Shown here: piece by piece, positions 8,896 to 17,225 of the stretch
Position numbering within the stretch: the stretch's first letter is position 1
Layout: each line of letters opens with the position of its first letter
Source of the DNA: Lysinibacillus boronitolerans JCM 21713 = 10a = NBRC 103108
GTDB taxonomy: Bacteria > Bacillota > Bacilli > Bacillales_A > Planococcaceae
NCBI RefSeq assembly: GCF_000772935.1
Contig: NZ_JPVR01000075.1
Location: forward strand, 1 to 64,000
Length of the DNA stretch: 64,000 nt
Direction of reading: 5' to 3'
Notes under the pieces: model-generated
What the model was told of the DNA's origin: nothing
What the model saw: only the letters and a program-made list of their open reading frames with translations
Database searches by the model: none
Translations under genes and position numbers: made by a program

Positions 8896-9581
8896 TAGAT
8901 AATTGCTGCGAAAATCCAAGAAAGAAGAGACCATACAATTATCGTAATCATAGGAATAAGAACATCTGCCATAGAATACTTACCTTCTAACGCCTCTGCT
9001 AAAAGTAATAACTGTGAGCTTGGTAGCCATTCAGCTAATTTTAAGATTGGGTATGCCGAAGATAGAGCTAAGGCCAGAGGTCCAAATGAGAAGATAACCA
9101 TTACAGGTAACACAATAATAGATGCTTCCATAATAGATTTAGCAAATAAACCGCATATTGTACCTAGAGCAATATAAAACACAGCAGAAAGCAATAATGC
9201 AATTGCTAAGATAAAAAGGTTTGCAGGTTCGTAGCCAACTAGAAAAATAGCCATTGTTACAGATACAATTGTAACAATTAGAACAAACAGGCTTTTACCA
9301 ATTAAAATATCTCCAAGTGAGGCAGGGGAGAGCATAAGACTGCGAAGAGTGTTTTTTTCCTTTTCTTCTGCAATTAAACTACATTGTACGTAAGTAGTCA
9401 CTATGGAAAATGTCATGTTAATTGGTAGAAAATACATGCTAATAGTATTTGCACCTAATCGATTATATAAAAACGCCATTATAAGTGGTAGTAATACCAT
9501 AGTTGATACGGCATAGTTACGTGAGAATTCCTTATAATCCTTCATCAATATAGCTTGAATACGTGTCATTGAAATATTCAT
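8874..9581 (-). CDS. ABC-2 type transporter permease
   Basis: A 235-residue membrane protein with about six transmembrane helices and the ABC-2 layout: AILMKDYKEFSRNY at the N-terminus and the EEKEKNTLRSLMLSPAS segment that couples to the ATPase. It partners the ATPase encoded just upstream, whose stop overlaps this start by 4 bases, so the two are translationally coupled. Together they form an exporter of unknown substrate. The gene end overlaps the convergent ATP-grasp gene by 4 bases. Confidence 0.85.
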   Translation of the reverse strand: MNISMTRIQAILMKDYKEFSRNYAVSTMVLLPLIMAFLYNRLGANTISMYFLPINMTFSIVTTYVQCSLIAEEKEKNTLRSLMLSPASLGDILIGKSLFVLIVTIVSVTMAIFLVGYEPANLFILAIALLLSAVFYIALGTICGLFAKSIMEASIIVLPVMVIFSFGPLALALSSAYPILKLAEWLPSSQLLLLAEALEGKYSMADVLIPMITIIVWSLLSWIFAAIIYKKRMVD

Positions 9582-10426
9582 ACTAAATCACTCCCTGTTA
9601 TTTGCATAAAAATGTCACCTAGTGTTGGCTCGTTTGTATAGATACGTGTAACTTGATCGGATTGCATCCATTGATATAACTTCTCTGCATCTTGAGAACC
9701 ATTCTCTATAATTTCCTGTTCGCCATTTTTAAGCTCTACTGTAATAGTGTCAGAGCCAAATTCTTTTTTTAGATCTTTTGGAGCGCCGATTGCTCGGATT
9801 TTCCCTTTATGCAGGAAAGCAACACGATCACAAAGTATTTCTGCTTCGCTCATATCGTGTGTTGTTAAAAAAATTGTTGTACCCATAGCATTTAATTTTC
9901 GTAAGCCATTATATATATGCTGTGTATTTACTGGGTCCAAAGCAGAAGTAGGCTCATCTAAAAATAATAATTCGGGCTTGTGCATAATTGCACGAGCAAG
10001 TGTAACACGTTGAATCATTCCTTTGGAAAGTTGACTGATCTTCTTTTTACGTTCTGCATATAAATTGACAAAGTCCAAAGCTTCTTTTACAGCAGATGGA
10101 GATAGCTGATATAAATTACTATAAAGTATTAAATTTTCTTCAATTGATAGTCTCGTATACAAGCCACTATTATCTGTCAAAATACCGAAACGTTTACGAT
10201 TGTGACTTTGCTTCATTTCAGATGCATGTTGCCCAAATAATAGAACATTACCAGCCGATTTATCTGTTTGTGCGGTTAATATTTTAATAGTAGTAGTTTT
10301 ACCAGAACCACTTGGGCCAAGAAAGCCGAATATTTCCCCTTTCTTAATGGTAAAGGAAACATCCTGTAATGCTGTTTCATTATTAAAAGTTTTTTTCAAA
10401 TGTTGCACATCAATCACTGCGTTCAT
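9578..10426 (-). CDS. ABC transporter ATP-binding protein
   Basis: A 282-residue ATPase with Walker A GPSGSGKT (37-44), the Q-loop region, a signature LSKGMIQR, Walker B LLFLDEPTSALD and the switch histidine in TTHD. The C-terminal extension of about 60 residues resembles drug/antibiotic exporter ATPases of the DrrA/CcmA class. It drives the ABC-2 permease encoded by the overlapping next gene. A LytTR regulator with its own ABC-like domain lies 145 bases upstream, as in known LytTR-ABC loci. Confidence 0.92.
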   Translation of the reverse strand: MNAVIDVQHLKKTFNNETALQDVSFTIKKGEIFGFLGPSGSGKTTTIKILTAQTDKSAGNVLLFGQHASEMKQSHNRKRFGILTDNSGLYTRLSIEENLILYSNLYQLSPSAVKEALDFVNLYAERKKKISQLSKGMIQRVTLARAIMHKPELLFLDEPTSALDPVNTQHIYNGLRKLNAMGTTIFLTTHDMSEAEILCDRVAFLHKGKIRAIGAPKDLKKEFGSDTITVELKNGEQEIIENGSQDAEKLYQWMQSDQVTRIYTNEPTLGDIFMQITGSDLV

Positions 10427-10571
10427 GTGTAACCTCCTGTTTGTTGTTGATGTCTACACTATAAACAACAAGGGTAAGGCTCACAGTAAAAATCATGTGA
10501 AAGGCAGAAAAAGAACCTTCAATGGAATTTTATTATAGGTGACAGGAGTCGATTATTTCCTGGGAAATCTA

Positions 10572-11528
10572 CTAAATTCCGAGTATTTCCTTTAAAGTTG
10601 CCAATTTATTTTTCGACAGTGGAACAACTGTCTTTTCTGTACTGTTGAGTGCTAAGCTATAGCTATTGCGTGTCCAAGTAATAATCTCTCGAACCTTTTG
10701 TAGATTCACAATATAAGAACGATGGCTTCTAAAAAAGCCGAATGGTGTCAATTTTTGCTCTAACTCATTTAGCGATAGAGTACATGGATAAGCTTCACCT
10801 GCTACATAAATAGATACTTCTCCTTCAACACTTTCAATATAATCAATTTCGGGTGGATTAAATAAAATAATCTTTTCATTTTTCTTTGTTGGGATTTTAT
10901 CTAGTCGAATTGGTGCATTCTTAATGGTTATTGGTGCCTGTTCTACACCATCCTCTTTTACGTCTAAAGCATGTAAGTCTGCTCCATCTAATCGATGTAT
11001 AGTTGTACTTGCAACCATTAAGTCTTCTAGATTATTTGATAATAAAATAATAATTTTGTGCTCTTTTGCGAGGTTTTTTAATAACTGTTGGATAGTTTGC
11101 TTTGAAAATTCATCTATATTTTGAAAGGGTTCTTCTAAAATTTGAATAGATGCCGGATGTAGGTACATATTCAATAGTTTTAATCGCTGTTTTTCACTTT
11201 TAGAAAGCTTACTAATTCTATTGTTTTTTTGTTCAGTAAGTTTAAAAAGCTTCAATATGTTCTCTGTTTCATTAGTTGGGCGGCTAAAAAGCTTTAAAAT
11301 GAACTGGATATACTCGCGCGCTGTGAGTCGCTCATATAACGAGCTTTCACGAAAAGAAGTATACGTATCATCTCGTTTCATAAACCATTGCATTAATGTA
11401 TGTATTTTGGAAACATCTGTATAGATGCCTATAATCATGCCAGGTTGTAGAGAAAGATGAAAGCTTGGATAAATAACATTGCCTGCTTCAATATATGGAT
11501 CAACCTGAATATCAATATTTTGTTCCAC
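10572..11528 (-). CDS. Degenerate ABC-ATPase domain fused to a LytTR DNA-binding domain
   Basis: A 318-residue regulator. Residues about 1-195 look like an ABC ATPase that has lost Walker A: GMIIGIYTDVSKIHTL stands where GPxGxGKST should be. The signature region ISKLSKSEKQRLKL and a Walker B-like IQILEEPFQNID remain. Residues about 215-318 are a LytTR domain (DIDYIESVEGEVSIY, FFRSHRSYIVNLQKV). This fused architecture is known in Firmicutes next to ABC-2 exporters, where it regulates the transporter genes. It most likely controls the ATPase and permease downstream. Confidence 0.85.
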   Translation of the reverse strand: MEQNIDIQVDPYIEAGNVIYPSFHLSLQPGMIIGIYTDVSKIHTLMQWFMKRDDTYTSFRESSLYERLTAREYIQFILKLFSRPTNETENILKLFKLTEQKNNRISKLSKSEKQRLKLLNMYLHPASIQILEEPFQNIDEFSKQTIQQLLKNLAKEHKIIILLSNNLEDLMVASTTIHRLDGADLHALDVKEDGVEQAPITIKNAPIRLDKIPTKKNEKIILFNPPEIDYIESVEGEVSIYVAGEAYPCTLSLNELEQKLTPFGFFRSHRSYIVNLQKVREIITWTRNSYSLALNSTEKTVVPLSKNKLATLKEILGI

Positions 11529-11539
11529 GTTTATTCCTC

Positions 11540-12118
11540 CTATAGCTTGCTAGCTTGTAAAAAGTATTTGATGTCATTGAGTGCTTGCGAGTGGCTCATC
11601 TGACAGTAGTTTGAGTTAGAGGCATCCATAAAGCCATGTAAGCCTTGAAATTGTTTGACCTGAACATTCGGTATGCTTGCAAGTGTATCCTTCAATGATT
11701 GAACATCAAAGCTATCTTCATGGCTAGGTAAAACAACCAAAGTTGGGCAAGATGGAATGTTATCAAGGTATTGGCGGATCCGTGAGCCATACACACAAAT
11801 GACACGGTGTAAGGGGAGTGTAGATAATCTCCAGGCTAAAGTTGCACCTACACTATATCCAATTAATATTACCTCATCGTCATTTTCACAAGCCTCCAAT
11901 AATTTTTGTGAAAGTAACTCAAGAGGAGCATCAAAGCCAACTGTCTGTAAGAAAAAGTCATAGGCTTGTTTTTCCTGCTCATATGGAAAGGAAAGTCCTT
12001 CTGGATAAAGCGAAATAAGGGAAACAGCAGTGTCTTCATCGCCGTATTCTTGAACTTGTTCTTCAATAAAATGATTAACTCCATAGATCTCATGTAGTAT
12101 ATAGATTTTTCTTTTCAT
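11540..12118 (-). CDS. Dienelactone hydrolase-like alpha/beta hydrolase
   Basis: A 192-residue alpha/beta hydrolase with nucleophile elbow GYSVGA (87-92, Ser89), an acid candidate in LPSHEDSFD and the histidine in GLHGFMD. The fold and the HEIYGVN opening resemble dienelactone hydrolases. The gene ends 11 bases before the LytTR-fusion gene, so they probably form one transcript. Whether the enzyme modifies the exporter's substrate or is unrelated cannot be told. Confidence 0.75.
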   Translation of the reverse strand: MKRKIYILHEIYGVNHFIEEQVQEYGDEDTAVSLISLYPEGLSFPYEQEKQAYDFFLQTVGFDAPLELLSQKLLEACENDDEVILIGYSVGATLAWRLSTLPLHRVICVYGSRIRQYLDNIPSCPTLVVLPSHEDSFDVQSLKDTLASIPNVQVKQFQGLHGFMDASNSNYCQMSHSQALNDIKYFLQASKL

Positions 12119-12280
12119 TGCGTCCTCTATTATCTTTTTTCCAATAGTGTATCAAAAAGTAAGTAAAACGTATAATTCGCTTCTAGAATGAACCGTAATA
12201 ATTATTTTCAAAAGTACAATGATTTGGTCACCAATTATTAACATTATTATTTATATAATTAGAATTTGTTATAATTTTAT

Positions 12281-12308
12281 TTGATAATGATTATCATTAT
12301 CGTATAAT
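12281..12308 (+). promoter_or_regulatory. Promoter overlapped by a perfect Fur box
   Basis: A -35 TTGATA (12281-12286) and -10 TATAAT (12303-12308) are 16 bases apart. The 19-base dyad GATAATGATTATCATTATC (12283-12301), matching the classical Fur consensus, fills the spacer. Iron-loaded Fur should repress the ferredoxin-NADP reductase gene downstream. Confidence 0.88.
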
Positions 12309-12431
12309 GGAATTTAAGGAGGAAGTTCAAATCAGTTTACACAATTAGAAATACACAGTAGGACTGTCATGCGATATGAGTTAGTCCAATTGTTGAAATA
12401 GGTAAAGACAAATTGAAAGGTGTGTTAAAAA
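12309..12431 (+). promoter_or_regulatory. Leader with untranslated Shine-Dalgarno at its 5' end
   Basis: AAGGAGG (12316-12322) sits within a few bases of the predicted transcript start, but no usable start codon follows; the nearest frame closes after five codons from an ATC. The reductase's own binding site (GAAAGGTG) is about 100 bases further on. A 5'-proximal unused Shine-Dalgarno resembles the STAB-SD mRNA stabiliser of Bacillus cry3A. That role here is inference. Confidence 0.4.
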
Positions 12432-13481
12432 TTGTTAGAACAAGAATTATATGATGTAACCATTATTGGTGGTGGGCCAGCGGGTTTATATTCTAGCTTT
12501 TATTGTGGTTTACGTGAAATGAAAACCAAGCTAATTGAATCACAACCGCAGCTAGGCGGTAAAATTCATGTTTATCCAGAGAAAATGATTTGGGATGTTG
12601 GAGGTGTAACGCCTATTTCAGGGGGACAACTAATTAAACAATTAGTTGAGCAAGCCTTAACCTTTAATCCTTCTATTTATACAAATGAAAAAGTCCTGTC
12701 CATTGCAAAAAATGAAGATGGTATATTTGTCATAACAGCAGAGTCAGGAAATATTCATTATTCCAAAACTGTTATCGTTGCTATTGGTGGTGGCATCCTA
12801 AATCCCCAAAAAATTGAAATTGAGGGGGCTGAACGCTTTGAAGTATCTAATTTAAATTACACAATTAAATCCTATGAAAAATTTAAAGATAAGGCAGTTA
12901 TTATTTCTGGTGGTGGTAACACAGCGGTAGACTGGGCATTAGAATTAACGGAGGTGGCATCCAAGGTCTATTTAACTTATCGAAAAGATACATTGTCTGC
13001 ACATGAGGCTCAAATTACAGAGCTTGCAAATAGTTCGATCGAATGCCATTTCAATTCTGAAATTACCAAGCTGATTGCAGACGATCAAGCAGGAATGATT
13101 AAAGCTATTGCTTTAACAAATCATGAAACAGGGACTGTAACAGAAATTCCTATTGATGAAGTTGTTATTAGTCATGGGTATGTGCGTGATAAAGAATTGT
13201 TAGATAATAGTCCATTAGCCATTGAGCGCAAAAATGATTATTTTATCGCTGGTACGATTAACAGTGAATCATCCATCCCAGGCCTTTATGCTGCGGGTGA
13301 TATTTTGAGCCATGATGGTAAAATTCATTTAATTGCAGCAGCCTTTCATGATGCACTTCATGCAGTGAATAGTGCGAAGAAATATATCCAACCTGATGCT
13401 TCTGAGGGAGGTATCGTTTCCTCACATAATGATATTTTCAAACAACGTAATCGTAAGCTATTACAGGAAAGTTTAAAATAA
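12432..13481 (+). CDS. Ferredoxin/flavodoxin-NADP+ reductase (TrxR-like type)
   Basis: A 349-residue flavoprotein of the thioredoxin-reductase-like FNR class (YumC/YcgT type). FAD-binding GGGPAG lies at residues 13-18, the NADPH-binding GGGNTAVDW is in the middle, and the C-terminal AAGDI...AAAFHDA follows. The redox CxxC of thioredoxin reductase is absent, which separates FNR from TrxR. It passes electrons between NADPH and ferredoxin or flavodoxin. The start is TTG. A perfect Fur box upstream implies induction under iron limitation; I recall ycgT as a Fur target in B. subtilis. Confidence 0.9.
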   Translation: MLEQELYDVTIIGGGPAGLYSSFYCGLREMKTKLIESQPQLGGKIHVYPEKMIWDVGGVTPISGGQLIKQLVEQALTFNPSIYTNEKVLSIAKNEDGIFVITAESGNIHYSKTVIVAIGGGILNPQKIEIEGAERFEVSNLNYTIKSYEKFKDKAVIISGGGNTAVDWALELTEVASKVYLTYRKDTLSAHEAQITELANSSIECHFNSEITKLIADDQAGMIKAIALTNHETGTVTEIPIDEVVISHGYVRDKELLDNSPLAIERKNDYFIAGTINSESSIPGLYAAGDILSHDGKIHLIAAAFHDALHAVNSAKKYIQPDASEGGIVSSHNDIFKQRNRKLLQESLK

Positions 13482-13489
13482 TCGATTTT

Positions 13490-13525
13490 AGGAGCACTGA
13501 AGTATTCATGGTGTTCCTTTCTTTT
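13490..13525 (+). terminator. Terminator of the FNR gene
   Basis: AGGAGCAC (13490-13497) pairs with GTGTTCCT (13511-13518), followed by a T-rich tract. Confidence 0.65.
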
Positions 13526-13531
13526 ATCTTG

Positions 13532-13789
13532 ATGTCTATTTTAGAAGAAACACTTCTGAGGGACTATCAATATAATAAACAAAATATAACGCTGATTATG
13601 GAGTATATAGAAGAAAATTATACAGAGAATATGATTGTCATGGTATCGTGAAATATTTGAGAAAAAATGGGTGTTAGTCCAAATTATCTCACTGATTTTC
13701 GTTTTCAAAAGTCTAAAATGTACTTGAGAACATCTCATTTATCCATTAAAGAATTTGCTGAAAAATCGCCTAGCCAATTCCGTAAATAG
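13532..13789 (+). pseudogene. Decayed AraC-family regulator remnant
   Basis: One continuous frame reads MSILEETLLRDYQYN...YIEENYTENM, then meets two in-frame TGA codons (13649, 13658). It continues with MGVSPNYLTDFRFQKSK and HLSIKEFAEKSPSQFRK to a TAG. These are the landmarks of an AraC/XylS C-terminal double helix-turn-helix, but about 17 residues between the two helix-turn-helix units are missing. The two stops plus the deletion show a dead gene. Only the DNA-binding end survives; no ligand domain is found nearby. Confidence 0.8.
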
Positions 13790-13800
13790 ATGAATTAACA

Positions 13801-13838
13801 AACACCTAATGAAAAAATAACTTTCATTAGGTGTTTTT
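13801..13838 (+). terminator. Terminator after the AraC remnant
   Basis: AACACCTAATGAAA pairs with TTTCATTAGGTGTT, followed by a T-run. It looks intact although the gene before it is dead. Confidence 0.8.
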
Positions 13839-13909
13839 CCTCTAGAAAGAACATAGCTTTTCCTTTTTTGGACACCCTAAACTAGAAAAAATGACATGGG
13901 GTGATGATC

Positions 13910-15418
13910 ATGAAAATAGAAAGGTCGTCCGAGTGGGAAGAAGGCTTTATCGATCGATTAAATCATCTTGAAAAATGGGATAGCTGGACATTGTACAAGA
14001 TGAACTATGATATTGTGAAAATGAAACTAATTCCTGATTTTACAGGATTGCAGGCTACAAAGTATTTACCTAATCTACAACCTTTGAAACACCAGCTAGA
14101 GGCAGCCGAAACAGTTATTGAACGTATGAATGGGAAAGCTATTTTAGCTGATGAGGTGGGGCTAGGGAAAACAATTGAAGCTGGCTTAATCTTAAAGGAA
14201 TACCTTATTCGAGGTCTTGTGAAAAGAGCATTGATTTTGGCTCCTGCTTCTTTAATTAATCAGTGGATTGAAGAGTTAAATATAAAATTTCATATTCCTG
14301 CCGTTGCCTATAAAAAAAATTGCCCAATAGAGCGCTATGATGTCCTTATTATGAGTATGGATACGGCAAAAAAGAGTCCACATAGAGAGCGCATTTATGA
14401 GCAGGATTATGACATGATAATTATTGATGAGGCACATAAATTAAAAAATAATAAAACACAAATTTACGAGTTTGTACAAGGCTTAAAGAAAAAATTCTGC
14501 CTATTATTAACAGCCACACCTATTCAAAATGATATTTTTGAATTGTATTATTTAATCTCCTTATTAAAGCCTGGACATCTAGGTAACTATGACACGTTCC
14601 AATCTGCCTTCTCTGCTAGTAAGCACGATTTAGAACATGATGATTATTTAAAAGAGTTGGTTAATCAGGTAATGGTAAGAAATCGAAGGGAAGATACGGG
14701 GATTGATTGGACAAATCGTCGTGTACAAATTGTACCGATTACATTTACGGACGAAGAAAGAGAAGTTTACGAAATGCTTGGCACCCTTCAAAACACAGGG
14801 TCATTTTCATTAATAACGTTGCAAAAAGAAATGTGTAGTAGCAAGGAAGCTACAGCATTAACATTAACGAATATGCTGGATGATCATGTACAACCACAAG
14901 AAATTGAAGCGATTATAACTAAATTAATGACCTTGGAAGTGAATTCAAAGGCAGAAAAGGCATTGGAAATTGTTAAACAAGCAAATGACAAGGTTATTAT
15001 TTTTACAGAATATCGTGCTACGCAAATTTATTTGCAATGGTACTTACATTCTAATGGCATATCAAGTGTGCTGTTTAATGGTAAGTTTAATAAAAGTAAA
15101 CGAGATTATATGAAGCACCTATTTAAAGAGCGAGCCCAGGTGCTCATCGCTACTGAGGCAGGAGGAGAGGGGATAAACCTTCAATTTTGTCATCATGTAA
15201 TCAACTATGATCTACCTTGGAATCCAATGAAGCTAGAGCAACGTATTGGCCGTGTCCATCGTTTGGGACAGGAGCATGATGTTCATATCTATAATCTTGC
15301 AATAGAAAATACGATTGAAGAAAAAATTCTGCAATTGCTTCATACGAAGATTGATGTGTTCGAGAAGGTGGTTGGTGATTTAGATGCCATTTTAACAAAC
15401 TTTAAAGAATCAGTATAA
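13910..15418 (+). CDS. yqhH: SNF2-family helicase YqhH
   Basis: A 502-residue Swi2/Snf2 ATPase. Motif I is DEVGLGKT (81-88), motif II DEAH in IIIDEAHKLKN, motif III LLTATPIQND, and motif VI QRIGRVHRLGQ near residue 440. It should be a DNA-dependent ATPase that remodels or translocates on nucleoprotein. The ATG at 13910 sits 7 bases after GGGGTG; GTG 13901 and ATG 13904 overlap that site and are less likely. It is followed 17 bases later by yqhG, the same pairing as in B. subtilis. The cellular role of the pair is not established. Confidence 0.9.
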   Translation: MKIERSSEWEEGFIDRLNHLEKWDSWTLYKMNYDIVKMKLIPDFTGLQATKYLPNLQPLKHQLEAAETVIERMNGKAILADEVGLGKTIEAGLILKEYLIRGLVKRALILAPASLINQWIEELNIKFHIPAVAYKKNCPIERYDVLIMSMDTAKKSPHRERIYEQDYDMIIIDEAHKLKNNKTQIYEFVQGLKKKFCLLLTATPIQNDIFELYYLISLLKPGHLGNYDTFQSAFSASKHDLEHDDYLKELVNQVMVRNRREDTGIDWTNRRVQIVPITFTDEEREVYEMLGTLQNTGSFSLITLQKEMCSSKEATALTLTNMLDDHVQPQEIEAIITKLMTLEVNSKAEKALEIVKQANDKVIIFTEYRATQIYLQWYLHSNGISSVLFNGKFNKSKRDYMKHLFKERAQVLIATEAGGEGINLQFCHHVINYDLPWNPMKLEQRIGRVHRLGQEHDVHIYNLAIENTIEEKILQLLHTKIDVFEKVVGDLDAILTNFKESV

Positions 15419-15435
15419 GGTAGGGAGGTGCAGCT

Positions 15436-16215
15436 ATGTATCCGCAGCAAGTTCACCACTATTTAAAGGAATTTTTTATGGAGAATGACTGTGCAATTTT
15501 AGGAGAAGAGGATCATTATCTAACCGTTCAATTAACGGTAGACATAGATAAAAGAATTATGAATAGGCCATTTTATTGGCAATACGTTGAAGCGACAAAT
15601 AGTGAGCCAAACCCCGCTCAAGTAACCTTCATTACAAACCAAACAGCAATGGCTGGTAACATTTTTGGGGAAGCTATTCATTACGGCTCTCCACGTTTAA
15701 ATCAAGTATTTTTAGCTACAAGAGAACTAGGGGCCTATGTTCAATTGTTTGAAAAGGTTGATCGTGATATGGGGCAGGTTATTTTAACGCCCTGGTTAGG
15801 TGTTAACTTTAAAGTTTCGTATTGCTGTGATCGTACAAAAGAAATGCTTTACTCATTTGGCATTAATTTATTGACTGGTGTTATTAAGGAGGATTTTCAT
15901 GAAATGATTTGTTCTTCGGACTTTAACACAAAACCCGAAGAAAATGTATTTCATGTGCAATATATTATTAAGCCTGCCCGAGCACTTGAAAGATTGAAAG
16001 CTACAATTGAGTCAATTATTGAGCAGGATGATCATTCTTGGGCAATGGAAGCACAAAAACGATGGCAACGTGATCAACGTGTATTAGATTATTTTTATGA
16101 AGATGTAGAGGATAAACCAGAATGCTATGAAATTGAAAGAAAAGCATTAGAGGAGCAATATGAAGCAAAAATTAAAATAGAAGTCATTAATGGGGGATTA
16201 TTTTATCTCTTTTAA
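15436..16215 (+). CDS. yqhG: YqhG family protein
   Basis: A 259-residue cytoplasmic protein that I recognise as YqhG by its opening (QQVHHYLKEFF), the LTVQLTVDIDKRIMNRPFYWQYVE segment and its position after yqhH. It has no known catalytic motif, signal peptide or membrane helix. A GGGAGG site precedes the ATG. The conserved coupling suggests it works with the helicase, perhaps as a substrate adaptor (inference only). Confidence 0.88.
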   Translation: MYPQQVHHYLKEFFMENDCAILGEEDHYLTVQLTVDIDKRIMNRPFYWQYVEATNSEPNPAQVTFITNQTAMAGNIFGEAIHYGSPRLNQVFLATRELGAYVQLFEKVDRDMGQVILTPWLGVNFKVSYCCDRTKEMLYSFGINLLTGVIKEDFHEMICSSDFNTKPEENVFHVQYIIKPARALERLKATIESIIEQDDHSWAMEAQKRWQRDQRVLDYFYEDVEDKPECYEIERKALEEQYEAKIKIEVINGGLFYLF

Positions 16216-16219
16216 ATAA

Positions 16220-16252
16220 GGAGCTGTCTAAAAAATGGACAGCTCTTTTTTG
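16220..16252. terminator. Terminator after yqhG
   Basis: GAGCTGTC (16221-16228) pairs with GACAGCTC (16238-16245), followed by a T-run; it lies between the convergent yqhG and ArsR genes. Confidence 0.85.
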
Positions 16253-16255
16253 CTT

Positions 16256-16576
16256 TTAATGATCCTCCACCATGCTTTGAAGCTGAGCCAATTTATTGTC
16301 CCAAAATAAATGGAAGTATTGGAGCCAATCTTCAATCTCCTTTAAGCGCTCACTATGCAACGTATAGATTTTTTCGCGCCCTTTTTTTTGAGCAGAAATT
16401 AGCTCCGCCTGTTCCAATATTTTCAAATGCTTCACGACAGCGGTTCGACTAATCGTAAAATGCTCAGTAATATTGGAAATAGGTCTGTCACTTGCTGCAA
16501 GGAGCTGTAAAACACTTCTTCTTGTTGGATCAGCGATTGCTTGAAAAACATCATACCTTATGGCTGCTTCAGTCAT
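16256..16576 (-). CDS. ArsR-family regulator
   Basis: A 106-residue winged-helix protein (ADPTRRSVLQLL, HFTISRTAVVKHLKILEQAELI) of the ArsR/SmtB type without metal-binding cysteines. Its start overlaps the stop of the SRPBCC gene by one base (TAATG), so the two are translationally coupled. ArsR-SRPBCC pairs of this kind are common in Bacilli; the regulator is usually autoregulatory. A 22-bp perfect inverted repeat upstream of the operon is a candidate operator. Confidence 0.9.
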   Translation of the reverse strand: MTEAAIRYDVFQAIADPTRRSVLQLLAASDRPISNITEHFTISRTAVVKHLKILEQAELISAQKKGREKIYTLHSERLKEIEDWLQYFHLFWDNKLAQLQSMVEDH

Positions 16577-16998
16577 TAGGATTCAGCAGCCTCTTTTAAT
16601 TTATGATTAATAATCATTGTCCAGCCACCATCCATATTAGTACGTATGGCTTCAGTGGCAGTGTTCGCTTTAGGAATAATATGTGATGCTTCCTTCCAGC
16701 CGCCATGTGTTAAAGTAAATTCAGTTTGCTCGCCTACTTCTTTTAGCTCAAAAGTGACGAACCAACCATCTTGATCCCAAGCAAATCGCAGAAAGTGCGG
16801 TGCATCAACACGTTCTACCTTGCAGGGTGAAGGGCCGAACGGTGATTGAATAGTAAATTCGTGACCTTCAATAGGTTGAAAATCATTTGGCATAAACCAG
16901 GAAGCAATTTTGTCAGCTGTTGCGACAGTCTCCCAAACTTTTTCGATAGGGGCATTTAATGTAATTGTTTTGACAATATCCTGCAATTTTTCAGTCAT
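16576..16998 (-). CDS. SRPBCC (AHSA1-like) domain protein
   Basis: A 140-residue START/Bet v1-like protein of the AHSA1 group: an opening TITLNAPIEKVWETV, a WFMPND loop, a FAWDQDGWFVTFELKE strand pair and a C-terminal GGWTMIINHKLK helix. These proteins form a deep hydrophobic cavity for small ligands; the ligand here is unknown. It is the first gene of an operon with the ArsR regulator. A binding site AAGGAG precedes the ATG. Confidence 0.85.
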   Translation of the reverse strand: MTEKLQDIVKTITLNAPIEKVWETVATADKIASWFMPNDFQPIEGHEFTIQSPFGPSPCKVERVDAPHFLRFAWDQDGWFVTFELKEVGEQTEFTLTHGGWKEASHIIPKANTATEAIRTNMDGGWTMIINHKLKEAAES

Positions 16999-17088
16999 GT
17001 TCTATTACTCCTTTTGATTGATGAATGATACCTTGGTGTAATGGCGTACAACGTTATTCGAGTCCACTAAAGCAGAGGAATCTGTATT

Positions 17089-17138
17089 ACATATAACCAT
17101 AAGGTGTTATGAATATATAACACCTTATGGTTATATGT
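17089..17138. promoter_or_regulatory. 22-bp perfect inverted repeat, candidate operator
   Basis: Arm 17089-17110 is the exact reverse complement of 17117-17138, with a 6-base centre (GAATAT). No T-run follows on either side, so it is not a terminator. Each arm contains ATAACCATAAGGTGTTAT, itself a partial dyad. It lies 91 bases upstream of the SRPBCC-ArsR operon and 88 bases upstream of the LysE gene, fitting a regulatory site shared by divergent promoters. Confidence 0.6.
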
Positions 17139-17225
17139 CAACGAAAACATTTTGTATCTTTCTGTTGCTCTTGGCGTATGTTACAATTATTTTTATAATT
17201 TTCTGACAGAAAGGGTGGGCGTAAT

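Noticed and set aside
13541..13738. A 65-codon minus-strand frame
   Set aside because: It is antisense to the AraC remnant, which explains the region better.
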